DNA of 53,103 nucleotides from Klebsiella pneumoniae (lineage in GTDB: Bacteria > Desulfobacterota > Binatia > UBA12015). Location: positions 1 to 53,103 of the forward strand of contig CAMBZJ010000021.1 of the NCBI GenBank assembly GCA_945872365.1. The letters are read 5' to 3'. Both the position numbers and the translations under genes were made by a program. Positions 16,245-24,475 of this stretch are shown piece by piece. Under the pieces are notes generated by a model. The model saw only the letters and a list, made by a program, of their open reading frames with translations. It had not been told where the DNA came from and did not search any database. Each line of letters starts with the position of its first letter. The stretch's first letter is position 1.

Positions 16245-17381
16245 TCAAGCCGAGCGTGCGGCCCTGAACCTGACGACGCCGTCGCGCTCCTCCGGGGCGA
16301 TCGCCCCGCGTGCGGCGAGCAATTCGAGGTGCGCGAGCGTTTCCATGACCGCGGCTCCCATGTGGAAGCGATCGGCGCCGTCCTCGAAAACCCAGCGGAA
16401 GGATCGTCGCGCCACCTCGTAGGCGGTCGCGGGGCCGGCCTGGACGGTGTCGAGCATCTCGCGCATGCGGTACTCGTGGTGGGCGATCAACTGCCGCGCG
16501 CGGTGCCGGTGGTCGGTGTAGACGCCGCCGTGTGCGGGGCAGACCAGGGCGACGTCGAGCCGGGCGACCTTTTCCTGGGAGTCGAGGAAGTCGCCGAGCG
16601 GGTTGCGCGGACCGGTGGCATAGACCCCGACGTGCGGGGTGATCCGCGGCAGCAGGTGGTCCCCGACGAAGAAGACCCGCTGCTCCCGGTCGAGAATGCA
16701 ACAGTGCCCGGGCGTGTGCCCCGGCGTCCAGACGATCTCGAGCCGTCGCGTTCCGAGCTCGAGCACTTCGCCGTCTTCCAGGAAGCGGTCGACCTCGCGG
16801 GTCGGCCGGAAGACCCGCGCCCAGACGTCCGAGGGCTTCGGCGCGTCGACCGCCCCGGCCGGGATCGGGACCCCGTGGCGGCGCGAGTGCCGCACCATGT
16901 CCTCGGCCCCGGCCGAGAGCGCATAGTCGATGCGCTCGAGCTCCGCCGGGTGGAGGAAGAACCGGGCGGCTCCCGCCGCCCGCAGGTCCTCGGACGCACC
17001 GAAGTGGTCGGGGTGGTGGTGGGTTCCGATGACGGTGCCGACGTCGCCGGGTACGAGCCCGAGTCCGCGCAGGGCTGCCTCGAATGCTGTGCGACTCGCC
17101 TCGAGTGCGACGCCGGTGTCGATCAGCACCCACTGGTCCCCGCAATCGAGCAGCCAGACGTTGACGATCGAGGGCTTCGAGGGGAGCGGCAGGAAGACCT
17201 CGTGGACGCCGGGCGCGACCTCGCGCGTCCTGGCCGCGGGGGCCTCGTCGTGCGCGCCGTGCGCGCCGCCGCCCGGCGCATCGCGCGCCCCGCCGCCGGA
17301 CGCATCGTGCGCGCCGCCGCCCGACGCATCGCGCGCCGGAGCCGTGCGCGCCGCGCGGCGCTGCGGGGGGAGATCGCTCAT
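16245..17381 (-). CDS. MBL-fold metallo-hydrolase
   Basis: Metallo-beta-lactamase-fold hydrolase of 378 residues. It shows the zinc motif THHHPDHFG, the later His in TPGHTPGH, an Asp in FFVGDHLLP and a His in CPAHGG, that is a complete glyoxalase II/RNase Z-like dinuclear site. The C-terminal domain is helical, as in lactonase and thioesterase-like members often linked to CoA or lipid metabolism. ATG 17381 is chosen because it overlaps the dodecin stop (ATGA). The first 50 residues are a low-complexity leader with three 8-residue Asp-Ala-Ser/Pro-Gly-Gly-Gly-Ala type repeats (DNA 17262-17340), not part of the fold. Substrate unknown. Confidence 0.85.
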   Translation of the reverse strand: MSDLPPQRRAARTAPARDASGGGAHDASGGGARDAPGGGAHGAHDEAPAARTREVAPGVHEVFLPLPSKPSIVNVWLLDCGDQWVLIDTGVALEASRTAFEAALRGLGLVPGDVGTVIGTHHHPDHFGASEDLRAAGAARFFLHPAELERIDYALSAGAEDMVRHSRRHGVPIPAGAVDAPKPSDVWARVFRPTREVDRFLEDGEVLELGTRRLEIVWTPGHTPGHCCILDREQRVFFVGDHLLPRITPHVGVYATGPRNPLGDFLDSQEKVARLDVALVCPAHGGVYTDHRHRARQLIAHHEYRMREMLDTVQAGPATAYEVARRSFRWVFEDGADRFHMGAAVMETLAHLELLAARGAIAPEERDGVVRFRAARSA

Positions 17382-17590
17382 TCGTGCAGCGAGTCCTTGA
17401 TCTCGAAGGTCACCCGCAAATCGACCTTCCATGCGGTGATGCGCCCGTTCTCGATGATCGCCTGCGTGTCGACGATGCGCGCACGGTGCAGTCCCGAGAT
17501 CGTCACCGCGGCGCGTGACACGGCGATCGCGACCGCGTCCTCGATCGAGTTGGCCGAGGTCCCCGTCAGATCGATCGTCTTCTCCACCAT
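17378..17590 (-). CDS. Dodecin-family flavin-binding protein
   Basis: Seventy-residue dodecin, a dodecameric cytoplasmic protein that stores or buffers flavins (riboflavin, FMN) or CoA-bound flavin. It fits the family in length and motif: IDLTGTSANSIEDAVAIAVSRA at the N-terminus, then a VDTQAIIENGRITAWKVDLRVTFEI stretch with the Trp that stacks on flavin. It is translationally coupled to the MBL hydrolase (ATGA). Flavoprotein dehydrogenases and an LLM oxidoreductase nearby make a flavin-buffer role sensible. Confidence 0.92.
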   Translation of the reverse strand: MVEKTIDLTGTSANSIEDAVAIAVSRAAVTISGLHRARIVDTQAIIENGRITAWKVDLRVTFEIKDSLHE

Positions 17591-17728
17591 GTTGCGGCCC
17601 TCCCCGGGCGAGCGGTCACGTTCCTCGCCCGCACCTGCCTAGCGCGATCGCCCGGCTGCGGCGAGCAGGCGATGCGTCGGCGTCCCTCGCACTTGACATC
17701 GACGGCCGGCGGTGCGGCTCTGGAGCGT

Positions 17729-18673
17729 ATGCTCGAACCTCGCGGCACGGCTCCCGGCAGCGGTGGCATGCCCGGGGGCGATCGCCCTGCGGGCCGCCTT
17801 CCCGGCGCCCTGCCGAACCTGGTCGTCGTCGGTGCAATGAAGTGCGGGACGAGTTCCCTGCACTACTACCTCGACCTCCACCCCGAGGTCGCCATGTCGA
17901 GTCCGAAGGAACTCGACTTCTTCCTCGGGTCGCCGGAGCCGCGCGCCTCCGACGCGACCGACCCGGTGCGCGGCGGCGAAGGCAACTTCGCGCGCGGACT
18001 CGCCTGGTACAGCGCCCACTTCGACCCGGCGGCGCGGATCCGCGGCGAGAGCTCGCCCAATTACGCCGACCCGCTCAACACCGAGACTCCGCGCCGGATG
18101 GCCGCAGTCGTCCCCGAGGCGAAACTCGTCTTCCTCGCCCGCCATCCCGTCGACCGCATCGTCTCGAACTACCTCCACCTCTTCGCGGGCGGTCGGGAGA
18201 CCGCCTCGCTGGAAGACGTGCTCGCGCGGCCCGGGAACATCCTCTTGCGCAGGTCGCGCTACGCCGCGATGGCCGGGCTCTTCCTCGGCTCGTTTCCGCG
18301 CGAGCAGATCCTCTTCCTGCGCGACGACGAGTTGCTCCGGCACCGTCGCGAGACGATGCGGCGCACCTTCGCCTTCCTCGGCGTGGACGATTCGTTCTGG
18401 AGCGGGAAGATGGAGCGGTTGCGCCACGAGACGGCCGGCAGGGGCCGCCTGCGGCGGTACGCGGAGCGCCTCGGTGCGCACCGCCTGGCGGCGGGTCTCG
18501 CGCTCGGGCCGGAGACGAAGTGGCGCATCGAGCGGCTGGTGAGCCGGCCCCGGGCGGCCGAGCGCCCGGCGTTGTCGGACGACCTGCGCCGCGCGGTCCT
18601 CGCCGACCTCGAGCCGGAGATCGCGGGCCTGGAGCGTCTGACCGGGTGGGATCTCGCGGGGTGGCGGCGATGA
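17729..18673 (+). CDS. Sulfotransferase (PAPS-dependent)
   Basis: Transfers sulfate from PAPS to an alcohol or amine acceptor. The 314-residue protein has the 5'-phosphosulfate loop VGAMKCGTSSL, an SPKELDFF segment, and the 3'-phosphate motif LARHPVDRIVSNYLH with the conserved Arg and Ser. This is the usual heparan/NodH-type sulfotransferase layout (Sulfotransfer_1/3). The start is uncertain: ATG 17729 has GGAG 3 nt upstream, ATG 17768 gives the most typical N-terminus, and ATG 17672 is also open. It is the first of four genes joined by 4-nt overlaps, which suggests the sulfated acceptor is made or handled by the acyltransferase and membrane proteins that follow. Confidence 0.88.
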   Translation: MLEPRGTAPGSGGMPGGDRPAGRLPGALPNLVVVGAMKCGTSSLHYYLDLHPEVAMSSPKELDFFLGSPEPRASDATDPVRGGEGNFARGLAWYSAHFDPAARIRGESSPNYADPLNTETPRRMAAVVPEAKLVFLARHPVDRIVSNYLHLFAGGRETASLEDVLARPGNILLRRSRYAAMAGLFLGSFPREQILFLRDDELLRHRRETMRRTFAFLGVDDSFWSGKMERLRHETAGRGRLRRYAERLGAHRLAAGLALGPETKWRIERLVSRPRAAERPALSDDLRRAVLADLEPEIAGLERLTGWDLAGWRR

Positions 18674-19188
18674 GCGCGCCGCTGCGCGGTGCGCGCGCCC
18701 GCTTCGCGCTGCTCAACCTGGTGGGCGGAAGCGCCGTGCTCGGCAGCTACCTCGTGTGGCTCTCGAATCGCCCCGCGGAGGCGGGCCGCCTCTGGGGTTC
18801 GATCGGCGGCCCCGGGCGCGCCCTCTACTTCGTCTCGATGCTGCTCGCGACCGCCGGCTACTTTGCGTTCGCGCCGGCGCTGCTGCGGGCCGATCCCGAG
18901 CGCATCGAACTCGACCGGGTGAACGTCGCGCTCGCGCTGGTGCTCTTCCCTTCGGCCCTCTGGATGCCGCTTGCGTTCGAGTTCCTGTCGTTTCCACGGC
19001 CGGCCACCTGGTGGGCGATGCGCGCCGTGCTGGCCACGGTGGGGCTTGCCTCTCTCTGGATCCTGGTCGCCGTCGGCCGCCGGGTCGAGGATCTGCCCGC
19101 CGGGCGGCTCGCCCTGGCGGGTGCGGCTGCATTCACCTTTCAGACCCTTTGCCTCGACGCGCTGGTCTGGCCGGAGTTCTTCCCGTGA
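18670..19188 (+). CDS. Small four- to five-segment membrane protein
   Basis: A 172-residue integral membrane protein of unknown family with about five hydrophobic segments (near residues 14-31, 48-65, 82-97, 110-131 and 145-160). No catalytic motif is visible. The ATG overlaps the sulfotransferase stop (ATGA) and its own stop overlaps the acyltransferase start (GTGA), so the four proteins are likely made in fixed proportion. It may anchor the pathway or carry the lipid substrate. Confidence 0.7.
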   Translation: MSAPLRGARARFALLNLVGGSAVLGSYLVWLSNRPAEAGRLWGSIGGPGRALYFVSMLLATAGYFAFAPALLRADPERIELDRVNVALALVLFPSALWMPLAFEFLSFPRPATWWAMRAVLATVGLASLWILVAVGRRVEDLPAGRLALAGAAAFTFQTLCLDALVWPEFFP

Positions 19189-20255
19189 GCGAGCCGCCGG
19201 AGGGGCGGGCGGCGGTCGCGCGGGAGGGCGCGGGCGAGCGCTGGGCGCGGCGCGCGATCACCATCCCGGCCTGCCTGCTGGGCCTGGCGATCGCCGTGCC
19301 GCTCTTGCCGGTGCTCCTCGCCGGCGCCCTCCTGCTCGACCTGTTCCGCGACCTTCGCCTACCGACGGTACGCCTCGTGCTCTTCGCCCTGGTGTATCTC
19401 GGATGCGAGAGCGCGGGCCTGCTCGCGAGTCTCGTCCTCTGGCTCGGTTCGATCGGCGACCGCGAGCGCCGCCTGCGCTGGTTCTACGCACTGCAGAGCG
19501 CATGGGCCTCCTCGATCTTCGCCGCCGCTTGCCGGATCTTCGGCATCGAGGTCGACGTCGTGGGCGACGAGTCGATCGGTCGCGGACCGCTCCTGCTCTT
19601 CTCGCGTCACACGAGCCTCGCCGACACGATGCTGCCGGCCGTGTATGTCGCGCGTCGCCACGGCCTCCGCCTGCGCTGGGTGCTCAAGCGCGAGTTGCTC
19701 TGGGATCCCTGCCTCGACGTGGTCGGGCGGGTGCTGCCGAACGTCTTCGTGCGGCGCGGCTCGTACGATTCCGCGCGCGAGATCGCCGCGGTACGCAGCC
19801 TCGCGCGCGATCTCGGCGAGAACGAGGGCGTGCTCGTCTATCCCGAGGGGACACGATTCACGCCGGCGGTTCGCGATCGCGTCGCCGCGGCGCTGGCGGT
19901 GGCCGACCCGGCGCGCGCGCAGCGACTCGCCGGGCTGCGCCACGTCCTGCCGCCACGCACGGGCGGGCCGCTCGCCCTGCTCGACGTCTGTCCTCCCGCG
20001 GAGGTGGTCTTCCTCGCTCACGTCGGGCTCGACGGCGCTGCGCGCCTCGGCGACGTCTGGCGGGGATCGCTCATCGGGCGCCGGGTCCGCCTCTGGTTCC
20101 GGCGCGTGCAGTCGCGGGAGATTCCCGTGGCGGCGGCCGACCGGCTCGCCTGGCTCGACGCGCAGTGGAGTGCCCTCGACGACTGGATCGACAGTTGCCT
20201 CGCGGAGCGCGACGGTGCGTCGCCGGCGCCCGCGTCCGCCGGGGGGGCCGCGTGA
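19185..20255 (+). CDS. PlsC-like 1-acylglycerol-3-phosphate acyltransferase
   Basis: Membrane acyltransferase of the PlsC family (LPLAT), 356 residues. It has two or three N-terminal membrane segments, then the HX4D catalytic motif RHTSLAD, a glycine-rich GRVLPNVFVRRGS region and the substrate motif LVYPEGTRF. It is longer than E. coli PlsC (245) because of the N-terminal segments and a C-terminal extension, and resembles the eukaryote-like LCLAT/AGPAT type (cf. lysocardiolipin acyltransferase). GTG 19185 overlaps the preceding TGA. In an operon with a sulfotransferase its acceptor may be a sulfated or to-be-sulfated lipid rather than plain lysophosphatidate; this is inference. Confidence 0.85.
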   Translation: MSEPPEGRAAVAREGAGERWARRAITIPACLLGLAIAVPLLPVLLAGALLLDLFRDLRLPTVRLVLFALVYLGCESAGLLASLVLWLGSIGDRERRLRWFYALQSAWASSIFAAACRIFGIEVDVVGDESIGRGPLLLFSRHTSLADTMLPAVYVARRHGLRLRWVLKRELLWDPCLDVVGRVLPNVFVRRGSYDSAREIAAVRSLARDLGENEGVLVYPEGTRFTPAVRDRVAAALAVADPARAQRLAGLRHVLPPRTGGPLALLDVCPPAEVVFLAHVGLDGAARLGDVWRGSLIGRRVRLWFRRVQSREIPVAAADRLAWLDAQWSALDDWIDSCLAERDGASPAPASAGGAA

Positions 20256-21121
20256 GACGGGCGGCGATCGGCCTCGGGCTCCTCGGCGGACTCGTCGCCT
20301 GGGCGGTGGAGATCGCGGGACAGGCGCCGGCACCGATCGTCGCGCTCGCCGTGCTGCCGATCGGCGGCTGGGCGATCCTCGAGGTCTGGCTCGCGCGCCG
20401 CGCGCGCGTACCGGTCGCAGCACTGCTTGCGGCCTTCCTCTGGGGCGCTGCGGTCGCGGCGCCGCTTTCCTCGCACCTGAACGAATTCTTCCGGGCGGCG
20501 ATCGGCGAAGCGCTCGACCTCGGGGGGCGGTGGAACGGCGTCGCGACGCTCGTCGGACCCCTCGTCGAGGAGTTCGCCAAGGCCATTCCCCTGCTGGCCC
20601 TGCCGCTCGTGCGGCGCCGGCCGGGCGCGCAGCCGGTCCTGTGGGGCATGGCGCTCGGCGCGGCGAGCGGACTCGGCTTCGCCACGACCGAGAACGTGGT
20701 CTACCTGACGATCGCGGCTTTCCAGGGCGGGATGCCCGGGTTGATGCAGGCGGTGTGGGCGCGTGGCATCCTCTCGGGGTTCAAGCATGCCCTGTTCACC
20801 GCGACGCTCGGTGCCGGGCTCGGACTCGCCACGCTCGAGACGAGCAGTGCGCGCCGCTGGCTCGCGGGTCTCGCGGGCCTGCTCGGCGCGCTAGTGCAGC
20901 ACGCCGCCTGGAACGGACTCGCTTCGCCTCTCGTCCAGGACATCCTCTGCGATCGACCTTCGCCGGCGGAGGCGTGTGCGACCAGTGCCGGGCCGCAGCC
21001 CTTGTTCTTGTGGACGCCCGTCGTCGTGGCACTCGCGCTCGTGCCGGGGATCATGGCGCTGCGCTGGCTGCTGCGGGAGCCCGGGGCCGCGCGGTCGTCG
21101 ACCTCGATCCGCCGGGGCTGA
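20252..21121 (+). CDS. PrsW-family intramembrane glutamic protease
   Basis: Polytopic membrane protease of 289 residues. It shows the PrsW signature in order: LVEEFAKAIPLL (EExxK), then ATTENVVYL with the conserved Glu, then FKHALFTATLG and VQHAAWNGL with conserved His. PrsW cuts anti-sigma factors in Bacillus, and relatives occur with many envelope systems. The GTG start overlaps the acyltransferase stop. Here it could process a membrane regulator or act as the CAAX-like immunity or maturation protease of the operon; the substrate is unknown. No terminator hairpin with a T-tract follows. Confidence 0.85.
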   Translation: MRRAAIGLGLLGGLVAWAVEIAGQAPAPIVALAVLPIGGWAILEVWLARRARVPVAALLAAFLWGAAVAAPLSSHLNEFFRAAIGEALDLGGRWNGVATLVGPLVEEFAKAIPLLALPLVRRRPGAQPVLWGMALGAASGLGFATTENVVYLTIAAFQGGMPGLMQAVWARGILSGFKHALFTATLGAGLGLATLETSSARRWLAGLAGLLGALVQHAAWNGLASPLVQDILCDRPSPAEACATSAGPQPLFLWTPVVVALALVPGIMALRWLLREPGAARSSTSIRRG

Positions 21122-21196
21122 CCAGTCGCCGCCGCGGCCCGGCACGCGCGCATCGACGCATCGACGCAATTCGACGGGCGGCGTCGCCGAGGGCCT

Positions 21197-22021
21197 TCAG
21201 GGCTCGTCGGGCACGCAGGTGGGGCAGGACTTGCGCAGTTCCGAGATGAACTTGTCGCAAGTCGCGATCTTCTCGGTGCGGTGCTCCGCAATCGCCACGG
21301 CGCGCGCGTCCGTCGCGATGCGCCCGGCGTCGCCGTCGCGGCCGATCGCCCGGTAGGCCTCGGCGAGTTCCAGCCGCTTGCCGACCGCCGTCTTGTCGAG
21401 CGAGACCGCGCGCTCGAGATAGGCGACGCCCTTCGACTTGTCGCCGCCGAGGAGGCGCGGCAGTTTCATGTACATGCCGCCGCGGGCGGCGAGTGCGTTG
21501 GCGTGGTCGGGATCGATCTCGAGCACCTGGTCGAGTTCGGCGTTGAGCGAGACCATCTGGAGCGCGAGCGTGCTGATGCCCTTCATCTGGGCGAGCCTGC
21601 CGACCGCAGCGAAGTGGACGAAGTGCGCGTCGGCATTGCGCGGCATGGCGGCGACCGCCCGCCCGGCATGGTCGCGCGCCGCCTCGTACTTGGCACGCCT
21701 GACCGATTCGTCGTTCGTCTCCTCGCCCTCGTCGAGCAGTTTCTGGGCCTCGTCGAGTTCGTGGCGTACGCCCGAATCCGACGACACGATCTCGTCGGGG
21801 TGGCTGGCGCGGATCTCGGCCTCCGGCGCGGCGCCGGCGGGTCTTGCGGGATCCGCGCCCGGCGCGGGTTTCGCGCTTGCGGCCGGAGCGGTGCACGCCC
21901 GAACTCCGCCGTCGTTCGCATCCGGCGGGCAGTCGGCCGCCGCACCGCGGCCGCGCGCCAAGGCGAGTCCGACGGCGGTGATGGCGATCGCCCGGGTGAG
22001 CCGATGTCCTGCTGCTTGCAC
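21197..22021 (-). CDS. Periplasmic TPR protein
   Basis: A 274-residue protein with an N-terminal signal segment (about residues 8-27, AIAITAVGLALARGRGAAA) followed by an Ala/Pro linker and a helical domain with two or three TPR-like units. These include HFVHFAAVGRLAQMKG, LDQVLEIDPDHANALAARGGMYMKLPRLLGGDKSKG and LERAVSLDKTAVGKRLELAEAYRAIGRDG. The LLGGDKSKG loop resembles TRAP-transporter-associated TatT and mitochondrial RMD1-type TPR proteins. The C-terminus has a Cys pair (CPTC). GTG 22021 is preceded by AAGGGA at a good distance. No transport partner is present nearby. Confidence 0.72.
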   Translation of the reverse strand: MQAAGHRLTRAIAITAVGLALARGRGAAADCPPDANDGGVRACTAPAASAKPAPGADPARPAGAAPEAEIRASHPDEIVSSDSGVRHELDEAQKLLDEGEETNDESVRRAKYEAARDHAGRAVAAMPRNADAHFVHFAAVGRLAQMKGISTLALQMVSLNAELDQVLEIDPDHANALAARGGMYMKLPRLLGGDKSKGVAYLERAVSLDKTAVGKRLELAEAYRAIGRDGDAGRIATDARAVAIAEHRTEKIATCDKFISELRKSCPTCVPDEP

Positions 22022-22176
22022 GTCCGGATCCCTTGCGAGCCTGCCCGGACCGGGCCTCCGGCTCGACCCGGGACCCTAACCGAGTTCGCGACTCCGGGAA
22101 ACCCGTGGCCACGCCGATTGCGGCTGGCGGCGGCTTGGTGCCATAGGGTGCGGATTCGCCGGGGAGACCGAGGGCC

Positions 22177-23448
22177 ATGATCGATCGTGCGCACGAAGAC
22201 ACCGGGTCGCCACCGCCGGAGTCGGACGTGGTGGTGAGGGCCCGCGGCGCAGGCGACGCCTCGTCGCCTCCGCTCGCAGGCCTGCGGATCCTCGCCGCGA
22301 GCCAACTCGGGGCCGGCCCCTGGGCGCTCACCCTGCTCTCGGACCTCGGTGCCGAGGTCGTGAAGATCGAGATGCCGGGCCAGGGCGACGAGGCGCGCAA
22401 CGTGCCGCCCTTCGCGGGCGACGGCGACTCGATCTATTTCCAGTCGCTCAATCGCGGTGCACGCGGCCTGACGCTCGACCTGCGCACCGCCGAGGGTCGG
22501 GCCGTGTTGCACCGGCTGGCTGCGTCCTGCGACGCGATCTTCGACAACCTGCGCGGCGGCGAGTCGGCGCGGCTCGGGCTCGACTACGCCTCGCTGCGCG
22601 ATGCGAACCCGCTACTGGTCTGCTGCTCGCTCTCCGGCTTCGGCCGTACCGGACCGCGTGCGGCCGACCCCGGCTACGACTTCCTGGTCCAGGCGCTCGC
22701 CGGTTTCATGTCGATCACCGGGGAGCCCGGCGGCCCGCCGATGCGCTCGGGCGTGTCGGTGGTCGACTTCTCGGCCGGTCTCATGGCCATGCTGGCGCTG
22801 ATGATCGGCTTGCACCGGGCGCGCGAGACCGGGGTCGGCGGCGACGTCGACGTGAGCCTCTTCGAGACCGCGCTCTCGATGCTGAACTACCTCGCCGCCT
22901 GGAGCCTGAACCGCGGCTTCGAGCCGGTACGGACGCGGGACTCGGCCCACCAGACGATCGTCCCGGCCCAGAGCTTTGCGACGCTCGACGGCCATCTCGT
23001 CGTCATGTGCATGAAGGAGAAGTTCTGGCGCCGCCTGTGCGACACGCTGGATCGGAATGACCTCGCCGACGACCCGCGCTTCGCCGACTTCGCCTCCCGC
23101 CATGAGCATCGCGACGCGCTGCTCGACGCGCTCCGCCCGGTCTTCGCCGCGCGTTCGACCGCGCAATGGGTCGGGCTTCTCGGCGGCGTCGTACCGTGCG
23201 CGCCGGTCCGCTCGGTGGCCGAGGCACTCGCGGATCCGCACGTCGTCGCGCGTGGACTGTTGATCGACGTCGAGCACCCGGTATACGGACGCCTGCGCCA
23301 GGTGGGGACGCCAATCCGCATGGACGGGGGCCGCGAGCCGCCGCGGCGTGCGCCGCGACTCGGCGAGGACACCGACGACGTGCTCGCTCGACTGGGCGGG
23401 TATTCGAGCGAGGAGATCGACGCGCTTCGCCGGCGCGGCATCGTCTGA
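22177..23448 (+). CDS. Family III CoA-transferase (CaiB/BaiF)
   Basis: Transfers CoA between an acyl-CoA and a carboxylic acid. The 423-residue protein has the family N-terminus (LAGLRILAASQLGAGPWALTLLSDLGAEVVKIE), the SGFGRTGP block and the catalytic Asp in DPGYDFLVQALAGFMSITG, and ends with the usual EEIDALRRRGIV. The first 33 residues are an extra polar leader. It opens a four-gene same-strand run with a cyclase-family hydrolase, an acyl-CoA dehydrogenase and a MaoC-like hydratase, so it probably activates the substrate of that pathway. The acid used cannot be read from sequence. Confidence 0.92.
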   Translation: MIDRAHEDTGSPPPESDVVVRARGAGDASSPPLAGLRILAASQLGAGPWALTLLSDLGAEVVKIEMPGQGDEARNVPPFAGDGDSIYFQSLNRGARGLTLDLRTAEGRAVLHRLAASCDAIFDNLRGGESARLGLDYASLRDANPLLVCCSLSGFGRTGPRAADPGYDFLVQALAGFMSITGEPGGPPMRSGVSVVDFSAGLMAMLALMIGLHRARETGVGGDVDVSLFETALSMLNYLAAWSLNRGFEPVRTRDSAHQTIVPAQSFATLDGHLVVMCMKEKFWRRLCDTLDRNDLADDPRFADFASRHEHRDALLDALRPVFAARSTAQWVGLLGGVVPCAPVRSVAEALADPHVVARGLLIDVEHPVYGRLRQVGTPIRMDGGREPPRRAPRLGEDTDDVLARLGGYSSEEIDALRRRGIV

Positions 23449-23503
23449 GATACGAGGGCGCCGCCGGGCGGGCGGCGCCCGTGCGAAAGGAAGGGGAGAA
23501 GAC

Positions 23504-24433
23504 ATGGCTTTGCCGCAGTGGTTCCACGAAGTCGCCCGACGGGTCAGCAATCGCGGCCGGTGGGGTGCGGAGGACGAGATCGGCACGCTCAACCTGATCG
23601 GGCCGGAGGCGACCCTGCGCGGCATCCGCTGCGTGCGTCACGGACGATCGTTCTCCCTCGCGCTGCCGCTGCACCACGATGGCCCGCAGACCGGGCGGAT
23701 CCAGGGGCGCATCAACCCGCTCCACACGATGGTCGGGATCAACACGCCCTTCACGGGCGACCCGGCGAACGTCTGCCTGAGCGACGACGTGGTCGTCATG
23801 GGAATGCAGGCGGCGACGCACTGGGACGGTCTCGCGCACGCGAGCTACGAGGGCCGCATCTACAACGGCTTCCCCGCGTCGAGCGTCACGGCGGAGTCCG
23901 GTGCGAGCAAGTGCTCGATCCATAAGCAGCGCCCGATCGTGACACGCGGTCTCCTGCTCGACGTTGCGCGCCTGCACGGCGTCGCGAGACTCGACGCCGG
24001 CTACCCGATCGCGCCCGCGGACCTCGACGGCGCTCTCGCCCGCGCCTCGCTCTCGGTGGAGCCCGGGGACGTGGTGCTCGTGCGCACCGGACAGATGGAG
24101 CACCTCCGCTCCGGCGACAAGGAAGCCTACCGCCTGCCGAGCCCCGGGCTCACGGTCGGCACCGCCGAATGGTTCCGGGAGCGCGACGTCGCCGCGGTCG
24201 CGACCGACACGATGCCGTTCGAGGTCTGGCCCGGGGAGCGCCCGGAGGCGCTGCTGCCGGTTCACCTGCTGCACCTCGTCGAGATGGGCATGACGCAGGG
24301 CCAGAACTGGGTGCTCGACGAACTCGCCGAGGATTGCGCGGCCGACGGCGTCCACGAGTTTCTGCTGCACGCGACCGCGGAGCCCTTCGTCGGCGCGGTG
24401 GGCAGTCCGGTGCACCCGGTCGCGACGAAGTGA
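23504..24433 (+). CDS. Cyclase-family protein (kynurenine formamidase-like hydrolase)
   Basis: Metal-dependent hydrolase of the Cyclase family (PF04199), 309 residues. The metal motif MQAATHWDGLAH corresponds to the HxGTHxDxxxH core, with Gln-Ala in place of the leading His-Gly. A later GDVVLVRTG block and VATDTMPFEV and LPVHLLHL segments also fit. Members include kynurenine formamidase, isatin hydrolase and many aromatic-degradation lactonases. ATG 23504 follows AAGGAAGGGGAG. In this operon it may open a ring or hydrolyse an amide or lactone before CoA activation. Confidence 0.85.
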   Translation: MALPQWFHEVARRVSNRGRWGAEDEIGTLNLIGPEATLRGIRCVRHGRSFSLALPLHHDGPQTGRIQGRINPLHTMVGINTPFTGDPANVCLSDDVVVMGMQAATHWDGLAHASYEGRIYNGFPASSVTAESGASKCSIHKQRPIVTRGLLLDVARLHGVARLDAGYPIAPADLDGALARASLSVEPGDVVLVRTGQMEHLRSGDKEAYRLPSPGLTVGTAEWFRERDVAAVATDTMPFEVWPGERPEALLPVHLLHLVEMGMTQGQNWVLDELAEDCAADGVHEFLLHATAEPFVGAVGSPVHPVATK

Positions 24434-24475
24434 CGCGCGTGGCGAACCACCACGCGGGTTGATAGGGCGACCCCG

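Noticed and set aside
17693-17733. TTGACA upstream of the sulfotransferase as a -35 box
   Set aside because: No acceptable -10 box at 16-18 bp; the TATGCT that follows is 29 bp away.
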